Positions 32,723 through 41,389 of a DNA stretch of 61,562 nt are shown here, in pieces; the first letter of the stretch is position 1, and each line of letters opens with the position of its first letter. The stretch is taken from contig NZ_WQPN01000067.1 of assembly GCF_018785315.1 (NCBI RefSeq), forward strand, positions 1,390 to 62,951, in the 5' to 3' direction. The translations under genes and the position numbers were made by a program. The DNA is from Clostridium sp. MCC353 (GTDB lineage: Bacteria; Bacillota; Clostridia; Lachnospirales; Lachnospiraceae). The notes under the pieces are model-generated. The model was not told where the DNA came from. It ran no database searches and worked only from the letters and a program-made list of their open reading frames with translations.

Positions 32723-33700
32723 ATGAAGAGAAGAAATATAGCCGCCGGAATTCTGGCCGTGGCGCTTGCAGCAGGATTAACTGCATGTTCTTCTGCCCGG
32801 GATGGATCAGGACAGAGCAGCGCGGCGGAAACAACCGCTGTTTTAGCCATCATAGAAGATAACCAGATTCCTTTATATGAGAAGCCGGAAAGCAGCAATG
32901 TGCGCCAGCCTCAGGCTTCGGGAACGGTCGTCTATGATAACGGCAAAGTTCTCCTGGATGCGTCCAATTCCAGCCAGGGCTACGTGATGGTGAAGTACAG
33001 CGGAAGCAACAGCAAGATCAAAGTGCAGATCACAAAAAGCGGCAAAGAAACCTATACCTATGACCTGAATGCCAGGAATGATTATGAGGTGTTCCCGCTA
33101 TCGGAGGGAAACGGTTCCTATTCCGTAAAGGTATTTGAGAACCTTACGGGAAACCAGTATTCACAAGCGTTCAGCCAGGATATATCAGTCACAATAACGG
33201 ATGAGTTCGCTCCATTTTTGTATCCCAACCAATATGTGAATTTCAACAGCGGCAGTACGGTGGTACAGACCGGTTCCCAGATTGCGGCGGGGATCAGCGA
33301 TCCCATAGAAGTGGTTACGGCGATTTATAATTATGTGATTACGAATCTGACCTATGACACGGCAAAGGCCTCCAGCGTGAAATCCGGCTATCTGCCCAAT
33401 GTGGATACGGTGCTGGCCCAGAAGACGGGAATCTGCTTTGATTACGCGGCGGTCATGACCGCGATGCTGCGTTCCCAGAACATACCGACAAAACTGGTGG
33501 TGGGATATACGGGAAGCGTATATCACGCATGGGTCAACGTTTATATTGACAATGTGGGCTGGGTTGACGGCATGATCTTTTTTGACGGACATGACTGGCA
33601 GCTTATGGATCCCACCTTCGCCTCCTCTGCAAAACAGAGCAAGGAGATCATGGAATATATTGGCAATGCGTCGAACTACCAGGCTAAATTCTTATATTAA
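32723..33700 (+). CDS. Transglutaminase-like lipoprotein
   Basis: 325 residues. A lipoprotein signal (GILAVALAAGLTAC, lipobox Cys22) places it on the outside. A central beta-rich domain precedes a transglutaminase core with Cys238 (KTGICFDYAA), His268 (VYHAWVNVYI) and Asp296 (LMDPTF). This Cys-His-Asp arrangement is found in extracellular cysteine proteases or cross-linking enzymes acting on proteins or peptidoglycan; the exact reaction is unknown. It has its own promoter and terminator. The gene neighbours a pilus-like operon, which may or may not be related. Confidence 0.85.
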   Translation: MKRRNIAAGILAVALAAGLTACSSARDGSGQSSAAETTAVLAIIEDNQIPLYEKPESSNVRQPQASGTVVYDNGKVLLDASNSSQGYVMVKYSGSNSKIKVQITKSGKETYTYDLNARNDYEVFPLSEGNGSYSVKVFENLTGNQYSQAFSQDISVTITDEFAPFLYPNQYVNFNSGSTVVQTGSQIAAGISDPIEVVTAIYNYVITNLTYDTAKASSVKSGYLPNVDTVLAQKTGICFDYAAVMTAMLRSQNIPTKLVVGYTGSVYHAWVNVYIDNVGWVDGMIFFDGHDWQLMDPTFASSAKQSKEIMEYIGNASNYQAKFLY

Positions 33701-33703
33701 ACC

Positions 33704-33746
33704 AAAACAGGCAGGACTGCTTCGGAAACGGGGCGGTCCTGTTTTT
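33704..33746 (+). terminator. Terminator after the transglutaminase-like gene
   Basis: AAAACAGG...GGACTGC pairs with GCGGTCCTGTTTT, followed by TTTAG. The gene at 33882 begins with its own promoter. Confidence 0.8.
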
Positions 33747-33820
33747 AGTTCTCCCATGGCCGGAGAACACCGGCGCGCGCCATTTTTTATGTTATGGGAT
33801 AATTTCGTTTCATTGGCGTA

Positions 33821-33849
33821 TTTACTTCCAACAGCAGAAATAGTATACT
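33821..33849 (+). promoter_or_regulatory. Promoter of the pilus-like operon
   Basis: TTTACT (33821-33826), 17 nt, TATACT (33844-33849). It leads into the GspF-like gene whose ribosome-binding site is AGGAAGGAG. Confidence 0.65.
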
Positions 33850-33881
33850 TAGTAACAGTTGACAGGAAGGAGATTTTAGCG

Positions 33882-34934
33882 ATGGCGAATAAAATAGGGC
33901 GCAAATACTCATATGAAGAATTATCGGCATTCTGCCTTCAGATATCATTGCTGCTCAGTTCCGCGATCCCTTTAGACGAAGGGCTTTCTATTATGGCGGA
34001 GGATGCGGCGACACAGGCTGAAAAGGATATGCTGCTTTATATATCAGAAGAAGTGGAACTGGGAGAACCTTTTGCAGAGGCATTGGAAAAAACGGAGGCA
34101 TTTCCGCCGTATGTGGTCAGAATGGCCAGGCTGGGACAGCAGACGGGAACGCTGGATCAGATCATGGAATCCTTGTCAATTTATTATGAGAAGGAAAATG
34201 CGCTGCTCAGAAGCATCCGCAATGCGGTGACCTATCCTGTGATCATGGTATTCATGCTTTTGGTAGTGCTGTTTGTGCTGTTCATAAAGGTCATGCCCAT
34301 TTTTGAAGATGTGTATGCGCAGCTTGGAGCGCAGATTTCACCGGTGTCTAAGTCGGCGATCCGGCTGGGAGGCGTGTTCAGCGGCGCGGCTCTGGCAGTT
34401 TCCTGTGTGCTGGCCGTGGTCGTGGCGGTAATCTGGACTGCTTCGAAATTCGGGAAGAAGTTCCATGTGGTTGAATCATTTATGGACAATATGAAGCGAA
34501 GGAGCAAAATCGCCCTTGCGGTGGCAAACCGGAGGTTTACCTCTGTCCTGGCGCTGACCTTAAAGAGCGGGATGGAGCTGGAAAAGGGCATGGGGCTCGC
34601 CCAGTCCCTGGTGGAAAACGGCAGGGTTGAGGAACAGATCCGCAAATGCGGGGAAGACCTGGAAGACGGCGTCAGCTATTATGACGCCATGAAAAAGACG
34701 GGATTGTTCAGCGGTTTCCATATTCAGATGATAAAGGTCGGCAGCCGGAGCGGACGTCTGGATACGGTCATGGAGGAAATTTCAAAGGACTATGAGCAGC
34801 AGGCGGACACGGCCATTGACAATATGATTGCCAGATTTGAGCCTACGGTGGTGGCGGTGCTGGCTGTTTCGGTGGGGCTTATTCTCTTGTCCGTAATGCT
34901 GCCTTTAGTGGGCGTGCTTTCGGCAATCGGCTGA
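33882..34934 (+). CDS. Type II secretion/type IV pilus inner-membrane protein (GspF/PilC family)
   Basis: 350 residues from the ATG at 33882; the open frame extends upstream to 33582 but overlaps the terminator. Two T2SF domains: FCLQISLLLSSAIPLDEGLSIM...VRMARLGQQTGTLDQIM, with a membrane helix VTYPVIMVFMLLVVLFVLF, and FTSVLALTLKSGMELEKGM...IKVGSRSGRLDTVMEEIS, with the final helix VVAVLAVSVGLILLSVML. GspF/PilC proteins form the membrane platform that the secretion ATPase drives. It opens an operon of pseudopilin-like genes and ends with a PilT-like ATPase. Confidence 0.9.
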   Translation: MANKIGRKYSYEELSAFCLQISLLLSSAIPLDEGLSIMAEDAATQAEKDMLLYISEEVELGEPFAEALEKTEAFPPYVVRMARLGQQTGTLDQIMESLSIYYEKENALLRSIRNAVTYPVIMVFMLLVVLFVLFIKVMPIFEDVYAQLGAQISPVSKSAIRLGGVFSGAALAVSCVLAVVVAVIWTASKFGKKFHVVESFMDNMKRRSKIALAVANRRFTSVLALTLKSGMELEKGMGLAQSLVENGRVEEQIRKCGEDLEDGVSYYDAMKKTGLFSGFHIQMIKVGSRSGRLDTVMEEISKDYEQQADTAIDNMIARFEPTVVAVLAVSVGLILLSVMLPLVGVLSAIG

Positions 34935-34948
34935 TGTGAGGTACTTAT

Positions 34949-35299
34949 ATGGCAGATAAGAAAAAAGGAAAGAGATCAATTGCGGGTGTCCTGTTTTCCA
35001 TATTGATGTTTGCCGCCGTGCTGTGGATTTTCTGGATGGGCGTTTCGTTCTTTTCCGCGAAGGCGGATGTAGAAGGGGCGGAAACCCTGAGACGGGGAAT
35101 CAGCAGGGCTTCGGTGCAGTGTTATGCCATTGAAGGGCGGTACCCGCCCAGCGTGGCCTATCTGGAAGACAATTATGGGATTCAGATTGACGAGAGCCGC
35201 TACAATGTATTTTACAGCGGTTTTGCGTCCAATATTATGCCGGAAATAACCGTAGTTCCGGTAAAAAAAGAATCAGGAGGCGGCTGGAATGGGAAATAA
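34949..35299 (+). CDS. Pilin-like membrane protein of the pilus-like operon
   Basis: 116 residues. A single N-terminal membrane helix (about 12-33) is followed by a soluble domain with LRRGISRASVQCYAIEGRYPPSVAYLEDNYGI; the GRYPPSVAYLEDNYG pattern is common in major pseudopilins. The prepilin cleavage motif is not clear (basic residues then SIAGVLFSILM). It overlaps the next gene by 11 bp. Function beyond being a pilin-like component is not seen. Confidence 0.7.
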   Translation: MADKKKGKRSIAGVLFSILMFAAVLWIFWMGVSFFSAKADVEGAETLRRGISRASVQCYAIEGRYPPSVAYLEDNYGIQIDESRYNVFYSGFASNIMPEITVVPVKKESGGGWNGK

Positions 35300-35780
35300 A
35301 TCCGTACAAAAAGGCCAGACCATGAATACGCTTTTTACCATGCTCCTTTTTCTGGTTTTTGTGTTATGCGCCCTGTTTACCGTATTGATCGGCGGCAAGG
35401 TGTATGAGAATATTACGGCCCGTATGGAGGAGAATTATACCGGAAGTACGGCCCTTAATTATGTTGCCAATAAGGTGCGCCAGGGGGATACCTATGGCGG
35501 AGTCCGGGTAAAAGAGGTGGACGGGACATCGGTGCTGGAACTTTCACAGGAGATTAACGGCGAGACCTATGTAACCATGATCTATTATATGGATGGAAGC
35601 ATCCGTGAATTGTTTACGGATACCCAGAGCGGGCTGGGGTTGTCGGACGGCCTGGAGATCATAGACTGTGACGGACTGGAGCTGAAACAGGAAGGGCGCC
35701 TGATAACGGTTGAAACAACAGGTGAAGGCGGCAGCCGCCTGATATTATCCCTTAGAAGCGGAGGCGGCAGAAATGAGTAA
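35289..35780 (+). CDS. Pseudopilin-like protein (DUF4860-type)
   Basis: 163 residues. An N-terminal helix TMNTLFTMLLFLVFVLCALFTV precedes an extracytoplasmic domain with the pattern YVANKVRQGDTYGGVRVKEVDGTSVLELSQEI...YMDGSIRELF, which I associate with the DUF4860 group of clostridial pilus-like operons. The residue five after the Gly is not Glu, so processing may be atypical. It overlaps both neighbours by a few bases. Confidence 0.65.
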   Translation: MGNKSVQKGQTMNTLFTMLLFLVFVLCALFTVLIGGKVYENITARMEENYTGSTALNYVANKVRQGDTYGGVRVKEVDGTSVLELSQEINGETYVTMIYYMDGSIRELFTDTQSGLGLSDGLEIIDCDGLELKQEGRLITVETTGEGGSRLILSLRSGGGRNE

Positions 35781-36222
35781 AAAAAGAGAAACTCCATCGG
35801 GAATGTTTATGATGGAGATGATTATGGTAGTATTTTTCTTTATTTTGTGTGCCAGCACCTGTATTCTGGTATTTGTGAAGGCCAATAACATGAGCCGTCA
35901 GGCCAAGGATTTAAATCAAAGCGTGCTGGCGGCGGAAAGCATTGCCGAGGTATGGAAAGCGGAAGGGGAAGAGGGCCTGACTGAAACGCTGGGCGCCCAG
36001 GCCCATACCGGCGCCGGAGAAAGGCAGTACGGCATGTTTTGGGACCGTGATTGGAATCCGCTTTCTGAAAAAGCAGGCGCTGCCTATCTGGCGGATATTA
36101 CGGTATCGGATCGGGACAGGATGTCCTATGCTGAAGTGGTGATTTCAAGAACTGAGGACAACCGTGTGGTATTCAGTTTAGAGACGCAGAAATACAGTCA
36201 GACGGTGAGGGGAGACAGATGA
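35773..36222 (+). CDS. Minor prepilin-like protein
   Basis: 149 residues. N-terminus KRETPSG|MFMMEMIMVVFFFILCA has the classic prepilin processing site: Gly at -1 and Glu at +5 before a hydrophobic helix. The rest has NNMSRQAKDLNQSVLAAESIAEVWK, the first helix of a pilin, and a short C-terminal domain. It is probably cut by a prepilin peptidase that is encoded elsewhere. It overlaps the next gene by 4 bp. Confidence 0.7.
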   Translation: MSKKRETPSGMFMMEMIMVVFFFILCASTCILVFVKANNMSRQAKDLNQSVLAAESIAEVWKAEGEEGLTETLGAQAHTGAGERQYGMFWDRDWNPLSEKAGAAYLADITVSDRDRMSYAEVVISRTEDNRVVFSLETQKYSQTVRGDR

Positions 36223-36668
36223 AAGGAAGAATGAATATCGGAAGCACCTCTCTGATCCTGATTTTTATTGTGCTCTGTCTGGCAACTTTCGGGCTGCTGT
36301 CTTTGAGCAGTGCAAAAGGGGACTGGAATCTGGCCCAGAAAGGGGCGGCATCGGCCCTGATTTATTACCAGGCGGACAGGGAAGGTGAAAACTTTTTGGA
36401 AATGGCAGATAAAAAGCTTCAGGAAGCATTTTTATCTGCCGGAAGCGGAGATGTTGAAACCGCTTTAGAAGTCGCTCTTGGGGATTATTACAGAAAAGAA
36501 ACCGGCACGGTTGAAACGGATATCCCCATGGAATACGGCCAGGTTTTACACATTGAACTCAGGATCAATGAAGGGGGAAGCACCCTGTTTGAGATTTCGG
36601 AATGGAAAGTATTTAATCAGGATGAGTACGAAATCGACGATTCCATGCCGGTTTGGACCGGAGTATGA
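36219..36668 (+). CDS. Membrane-anchored protein of the pilus-like operon
   Basis: 149 residues with one N-terminal helix (NIGSTSLILIFIVLCLATFGLL) after a short basic start, then an extracytoplasmic domain with a coiled-coil-like EGENFLEMADKKLQEAFLSA and beta strands. No named domain recognised; size and position suggest a minor pilin or assembly factor. It is 28 bp upstream of the ATPase gene. Confidence 0.65.
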   Translation: MKGRMNIGSTSLILIFIVLCLATFGLLSLSSAKGDWNLAQKGAASALIYYQADREGENFLEMADKKLQEAFLSAGSGDVETALEVALGDYYRKETGTVETDIPMEYGQVLHIELRINEGGSTLFEISEWKVFNQDEYEIDDSMPVWTGV

Positions 36669-36696
36669 ATGAAACAGTTGAGAGGAAAGACAGTAT

Positions 36697-37761
36697 ATGA
36701 ATGTTGAAGAATTACTGAGCCTTGCGGTTCAAAAGAAAGCCGGAGATATCTTTTTAATCCCAGGTATGCCGTTTTCTTATAAGATCGGCGGGCGGATTAT
36801 TTATCAGGGGGATGAAAAGCTCTATCCGGACCAGATGGAAAAGATGATAACTGAGCTTTACCATATTGCGGGAGACAGGAATATGGAGAAGGTGAGAACC
36901 CATGGGGATGATGATTTTTCCTTTGCCATTCCCAAGGTTTCCAGGTTCCGCGCCAATGTGTTCCGTCAGAGGGGGTCCCTGGCTGCCGTAATCAGGGTGG
37001 TGACATTTGACCTGCCTAATTTTGAGGAACTGCACCTGCCCAAAAACATTGTGGATATCGCCAGGCTGACCAAAGGCTTTGTGCTGGTGACCGGACCGGC
37101 CGGAAGCGGAAAAAGCACTACTCTGGCCTGTATAATAGATGAAATCAACCGCACCAGAAATGCCCATGTAATCACTCTGGAAGACCCCATCGAGTATCTT
37201 CACCGCCATAATAAGAGTGTTGTAACCCAGAGGGAAATTGCCACGGACACGGACAGCTATGTTTCCGGACTGCGGGCGGCTTTAAGGCAGGCCCCTGATG
37301 TAATTCTGGTGGGAGAAATGCGTGATTATGAAACCATAAAGACAGCTATGACAGCGGCGGAAACGGGCCATTTGGTGATCTCAACCCTTCATACGGTGGG
37401 AGCTGCCAATACCATTGACCGTATCATCGATAATTTCCCGCCCAACCAGCAGCAGCAGATCAGAATTCAGATATCCATGGTCATGCAGGCGGTCATATCC
37501 CAGCAGCTGATTCCTACTGTTGACGGAGGCGTTTATCCGGCATTTGAAATCATGTTTTTCAACAATGCCATCCGCAACATGGTCCGGGAATCCAAAATCC
37601 ATCAGATTGACAGCGTGATTTCCACTTCCCAGGCTGAGGGCATGATCTCCATGGATACCAGTCTCATGAACCTGTACAGGCAGGGGATCATATCCAAGGA
37701 AAACGCGGTGATCTACAGCAATAACAGTGAGTTAATGGAAAAGAAGCTGAACCGTCAGTAG
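36697..37761 (+). CDS. pilT: PilT-like type IV pilus/secretion ATPase
   Basis: 354 residues, the length of PilT retraction ATPases (PilB/GspE are larger). Walker A is GPAGSGKST (133-141), the Asp box TLEDPIEYLH, Walker B ILVGEMRDYET and the His box GHLVISTLHTVGAANT. A PilT would disassemble pili or act on secretion; no PilB/GspE-type extension ATPase is present here. It closes the GspF-pilin gene group. The following binding-protein gene (22 bp gap) may belong to the same transcript. Confidence 0.88.
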   Translation: MNVEELLSLAVQKKAGDIFLIPGMPFSYKIGGRIIYQGDEKLYPDQMEKMITELYHIAGDRNMEKVRTHGDDDFSFAIPKVSRFRANVFRQRGSLAAVIRVVTFDLPNFEELHLPKNIVDIARLTKGFVLVTGPAGSGKSTTLACIIDEINRTRNAHVITLEDPIEYLHRHNKSVVTQREIATDTDSYVSGLRAALRQAPDVILVGEMRDYETIKTAMTAAETGHLVISTLHTVGAANTIDRIIDNFPPNQQQQIRIQISMVMQAVISQQLIPTVDGGVYPAFEIMFFNNAIRNMVRESKIHQIDSVISTSQAEGMISMDTSLMNLYRQGIISKENAVIYSNNSELMEKKLNRQ

Positions 37762-37783
37762 AAGCAGAAGGTGTGAGGTCGGG

Positions 37784-39274
37784 ATGAAAAAATGCAGAAA
37801 GTGGCTGGCGGCCCTGGGAATGATTCTGGCGCTCCTCTCAGCATCGGCATGCGGCGGGGAGAAGAAGGTGCAGGACATTAGCCAGGAGGAAGGTTCCACT
37901 AAGGAAGCGCCGGGGCCTCAATTGAAGATAGGCGTCTGTATTTATAATTTTGATGATAAATTCATGTCCCAGTACAGGGATGAGATAGAAAAATACCTTT
38001 CAGAAGTTTATAATGCGGAAGTTTTGACCGTAAACGGAAGAGGGAGCCAGGAAGAGCAGAACCGGCAGATCGATCAATTTTTAGAGCAGGGATATGACGG
38101 ACTGATTGTGAATGTGATTCAGGCGGATCAGGCGGAAGAGCTGGTGAATAAATGCAGCGGCGCCCAGGTTCCGGTTGTGTTCATCAACCGGGCGCCCAAG
38201 GAGGAAGAAATCAGGCGCTGGAAAGATGAAAATATAGCAGCGTCCTATGTGGGAACGGACGCCAGACAGTCCGGGACTTATCAGGGGGAGATCATACTGG
38301 AAACTCCGAATAAAGGGGACTTTAACGGGGATGGTAAGATCAGCTATGTGATGATAACCGGCGCAGATGACAATTTGGACGCTGAATACAGAACGGAATA
38401 TTCCATAAAGGCGCTGGAAGACGCCGGGATTAAGACCAAATGCCTGACCAAACGCAGCGGCAGCTGGAACCAGAAGGAAGGATACCAGCTTGTATCCAAC
38501 GCTCTTTTCCAATATGGAAGAGAAATTGAAGTTGTTTTTTGCAACAACGATGCCATGGCTAACGGCGCCAGAAGCGCAATTTTGGAAGCAGGGAGAACCG
38601 TTGGAGACGATATCTGCCTGGTAGGTGTGGATGCGCTGCGGGATACGGTGGGATATGTTGAAGAGGGGACCGTTACCGGAACCGTCTTCAATGACTATGC
38701 CACCCAGGCCCACACGGCAGCGGATGCGGTGGTTAAGATGATCCGGGGCGAAAAGACTGATAAAGAGTATACGGTAGATTATATAAAGGTAGTGGGTGAC
38801 CTGACCAATAAAATCATCGGTTTCTGCGTCCCCAAAACAAAAGAGGATGAAGAACTGAAGTACAGGGAAGAGATAAAGGAACGGCTGGAACAGGACTATA
38901 ACGCAAAAGTGTTGATGGCAGAGGTAGAAGGCGACTGGGACAGCATGGTAAAAGAGATCAACACCTTTTCCGATCTGAAGGTGAATGCCCTGATCATCGA
39001 CATGTCTGAAGTTACAGATTCGAAAAAAGTGGAAAAAAAGTGCAGAGAGGCGGGATTATCTGCTCTGCTTCTCAATACGCCTGAGGAAACAGAAGAGCCG
39101 GCGGAATCTGATTTGGAGGTAAAAGCCGGAGAGGGTGAGGACAGCGCTGAAAAGAACTTTGAAGAAACGCGGACAGTTGAGGAAGACAGGGCCGTTTCTG
39201 CCGGACTGGCCGCAGACGAGGCGGTCAGACTTGCCAAAAAGCAGTACTGGTCTGTGACTTACCAGGATAAATGA
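37784..39274 (+). CDS. Sugar-binding lipoprotein with duplicated N-terminal lobe (MglB-like)
   Basis: 496 residues, much longer than the ~330 of galactose-binding proteins. A lipoprotein signal (LLSASAC, Cys about 24) is followed by a full periplasmic-binding-protein domain (KIGVCIYNFDDKFMSQYRDE...GDFNGDGKISY calcium loop...DALRDTVGYVEEGTVTGTV). A second stretch from about residue 345 (IIGFCVPKTKEDEELKYREE...YNAKVLMAEVEGDWDSMV...LIIDMSE) repeats the N-terminal lobe of the same protein, then an acidic tail (ETEEPAESDLEVKAGEGEDSAE). No transporter genes are adjacent, so it may be a sensor or scavenger. Confidence 0.75.
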   Translation: MKKCRKWLAALGMILALLSASACGGEKKVQDISQEEGSTKEAPGPQLKIGVCIYNFDDKFMSQYRDEIEKYLSEVYNAEVLTVNGRGSQEEQNRQIDQFLEQGYDGLIVNVIQADQAEELVNKCSGAQVPVVFINRAPKEEEIRRWKDENIAASYVGTDARQSGTYQGEIILETPNKGDFNGDGKISYVMITGADDNLDAEYRTEYSIKALEDAGIKTKCLTKRSGSWNQKEGYQLVSNALFQYGREIEVVFCNNDAMANGARSAILEAGRTVGDDICLVGVDALRDTVGYVEEGTVTGTVFNDYATQAHTAADAVVKMIRGEKTDKEYTVDYIKVVGDLTNKIIGFCVPKTKEDEELKYREEIKERLEQDYNAKVLMAEVEGDWDSMVKEINTFSDLKVNALIIDMSEVTDSKKVEKKCREAGLSALLLNTPEETEEPAESDLEVKAGEGEDSAEKNFEETRTVEEDRAVSAGLAADEAVRLAKKQYWSVTYQDK

Positions 39275-39300
39275 CAACAGATTTATGACAACAGAATTCA

Positions 39301-39340
39301 TGTAACCGGGGTGCGGAGAAAAAGCCGCACCCCGGTTACA
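39301..39340. terminator. Bidirectional terminator
   Basis: TGTAACCGGGGTGCGG and its complement around AGAAAAAG, then TTTCTTTT. It sits between the binding-protein gene and the convergent DUF4397 gene. Confidence 0.9.
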
Positions 39341-39361
39341 TTTCTTTTAATCAGCTATTAT

Positions 39362-40381
39362 CTAATCTTCAACAGTCATAACGCGGAACGAGTTATCAGA
39401 CCAGGTATTGCCAATAATGTAAGAGGTATAATTCCTGCCTGCCTGAATGTCCACATAGAAGGACACCAACGGCTGGCTGGTCATATTGGAACCTGCGATT
39501 GCGCCTATCACGATGATCGGAAGCTCCCGGATAACGGAGAAGCTGTTGGCCCTTGTCAGGTAGAACTGATAGGAACCGGCCACAGCCTGTTTATAAGAGG
39601 TAACTTCCTGGAAACCGATGTTTCGGAAGACGGTTTCTCCCCCGTATAATTTGAGGTCATAATTGGAACCGGCGTAGGACATATTGGCGATCCGGTAGCA
39701 CCCTGAATTATAAGGGACATTTCTGCATCCGGCGCTGGGAACCCGGATCATGTTGAGGCCGCCGGAACCGGAATCCACCAGTACCATGGTCACCTTTTCA
39801 CCGGAAACGAACGGGAATGTCTGCTGCAGAAGAATGGAGCGCATTCCGGTTGCGCGGCGCACCGTAACCGTATGGAAACCATCGCTGACCCAGTCATAAT
39901 TGCTGACGGTGGCAAACCGGGAGTTGACAGCGTAAGGTTCATTATCAATAGAAATATTCACCGGGAATGAATTGGTGGACGCGTTCAGGAAGCGGACCTG
40001 GGCATAGTACTGCGCAGGCGGGTTAATAGGAAAGTCGGGCCAGGAAGGCTGCGGTCTTCCCGGAGATACAGGGCCTCCTTCGCCTGGGTTAGGAAGCGGC
40101 GCCACCGGTATGTTGCTTCCGTCGCCGGGGGCCACGGGGCCGCCTTCACCGGGGTTAGGGAGCGGAACAACCGGTATGTTGCTGCCATCGCCGGAATCCA
40201 CGGGGCCTCCTTCGCCTGGATTAGGGAGTGGAGCCACAGGGGTATTTTCGTTTGTATTGCCGGGCCAAACCGGAGCGCCTCCTTCCGGCGCTACCGGAGT
40301 GGTAAGCCCGTAGTCATTGTTAGCAGCGGGGGCAGTTCCGTTGCTGCCGCCGTTATTTGCAGTCATATCATTTTCAGCCAT
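39362..40381 (-). CDS. DUF4397 domain-containing protein with Pro/Gly repeats
   Basis: 339 residues. The N-terminal third is made of three ~22-residue repeats of the form PVAPLPNPGEGGPV..GDGSNI (66 bp each in DNA), followed by a linker and a DUF4397 domain: YYAQVRFLNASTNSFPVNISI, YDWVSDGFHTVTVRRATG, and ...ANMSYAGSNYDLKLYGGETVF. DUF4397 proteins are secreted or surface-related; no signal peptide is evident at the chosen start (MAENDMTANNGG), which is acidic and polar, so export would need another route. The start has GAGGC upstream. The repeats are prone to length change. It is preceded by a promoter-rich tRNA region on the other strand. Confidence 0.75.
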   Translation of the reverse strand: MAENDMTANNGGSNGTAPAANNDYGLTTPVAPEGGAPVWPGNTNENTPVAPLPNPGEGGPVDSGDGSNIPVVPLPNPGEGGPVAPGDGSNIPVAPLPNPGEGGPVSPGRPQPSWPDFPINPPAQYYAQVRFLNASTNSFPVNISIDNEPYAVNSRFATVSNYDWVSDGFHTVTVRRATGMRSILLQQTFPFVSGEKVTMVLVDSGSGGLNMIRVPSAGCRNVPYNSGCYRIANMSYAGSNYDLKLYGGETVFRNIGFQEVTSYKQAVAGSYQFYLTRANSFSVIRELPIIVIGAIAGSNMTSQPLVSFYVDIQAGRNYTSYIIGNTWSDNSFRVMTVED

Positions 40382-40477
40382 AATTGCCTCTTTATCTTTT
40401 TTACTTTAACTTATGAGCGCAGAAAATAATCTGTGAGCGAAAGATGGGAAAAAATAATATAAAATATATTTTATCTG

Positions 40478-40506
40478 TTGACAAATGCAGATTCTCATGA
40501 TAATAT
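40478..40506 (+). promoter_or_regulatory. Promoter of tRNA-Thr
   Basis: TTGACA (40478-40483), 17 nt, TAATAT (40501-40506), about 27 nt before the tRNA gene. Confidence 0.75.
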
Positions 40507-40533
40507 ATCTAAGGCTTAACCAAGCCGTGAAAC

Positions 40534-40606
40534 GCTGCTGTGGCTCAGTCGGTAGAGCGTCGCATTGGTAGTGCGGAGGTCACGGGTCCGATTCCCGTCA
40601 GCAGCT
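40534..40606 (+). tRNA. tRNA-Thr (GGT anticodon)
   Basis: Acceptor GCTGCTG with CAGCAGC; D-arm GCTC-AGTCGGTA-GAGC; anticodon stem TCGCA/TGCGG with loop TTGGTAG giving GGT; T-arm ACGGG-TCCGATT-CCCGT. 73 nt, CCA not encoded. Confidence 0.93.
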
Positions 40607-40610
40607 GATA

Positions 40611-40637
40611 CCCCTAGTAAATTCTAGGGGTTTTTTT
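40611..40637 (+). terminator. Terminator of tRNA-Thr
   Basis: CCCCTAG pairs with CTAGGGG around a short loop, followed by TTTTTTTG. Confidence 0.85.
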
Positions 40638-40707
40638 GTGTTATATGTTACGATGTATCTGTTGTTTGGCAGAAATGCCGTGGGAATTATATGTAGAAGG
40701 GGATGTT

Positions 40708-41289
40708 ATGGCTGGTAAATGTTGTCTGTGTGGAAGAGAATTTAATTTTATCTCTGCTGAATTTCCGATTTCCGAAAGTGAACTGCCTGGTAAAAAAATA
40801 TGCGATGACTGTAACAGACTGTTAAATAACCTGAAAATTCCTGCAAAGATGGACGATAAGGAGAACTTTCCCATATATAAGGAGCGGCTTCAGAAGTATC
40901 TTGACAGAGTAACCGATTACAGTGTAGGCGAATTTTGTAATAAGCTATTGATTAAAGCGGACTATCAGTGGAGGCTGCTGGCTGATTTAGACGACCGGAT
41001 CAGGAACCATCTTTTAATAACAACGGCTGATGTAAAGAATTATAAAATCGTCAAGTATAATGGAATTGTGATCGGAGAAGAAGTTCTATACCCGGATGTG
41101 ATAAATGATTATCCGAAAAGGTTAAAAGCGGCGAGAGTATCCGCGTTCAACAAAATGATTCAGGAATCGGTACGTTTGGGGGGAAACGCTATAATAGGAG
41201 TTGACCTTAAATATACGCCTTTTACTCCCAGTATATTTGCAGCAGTTGCCAGCGGCACATCGGTTATACTGGAAGAAGACCGTGAGTAA
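40708..41289 (+). CDS. YbjQ-like (heavy-metal-binding) domain protein with N-terminal zinc finger
   Basis: 193 residues from the ATG at 40708 behind AAGGGGATG. The N-terminus has CCLCGREF...CDDCNRLLNN, a four-cysteine zinc-binding module. Then follows LLITTADVKNYKIVKYNGIVIGEEVLY and RVSAFNKMIQESVRLGGNAIIGVDLKY, the signature of the YbjQ/UPF0145 family. YbjQ proteins form small oligomers; their role is poorly known, with metal handling suspected. It may be read through from the upstream tRNA-Thr region in part; a small ORF follows. Confidence 0.75.
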   Translation: MAGKCCLCGREFNFISAEFPISESELPGKKICDDCNRLLNNLKIPAKMDDKENFPIYKERLQKYLDRVTDYSVGEFCNKLLIKADYQWRLLADLDDRIRNHLLITTADVKNYKIVKYNGIVIGEEVLYPDVINDYPKRLKAARVSAFNKMIQESVRLGGNAIIGVDLKYTPFTPSIFAAVASGTSVILEEDRE

Positions 41290-41389
41290 CGCGGACCCGT
41301 TTTATTTTTATTATACATATAAACAAAACTGTAAGATGGGACGTTATAAAATTTCTAAAATTGCGGATACTACCATTGAGGTGATAACG

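Noticed and set aside
39301-39340. Strong palindrome at 39.3 kb as an eighth LP element
   Set aside because: Only a 16-bp stem with a U-run; it has none of the LP loop words or ends and is an ordinary bidirectional terminator.
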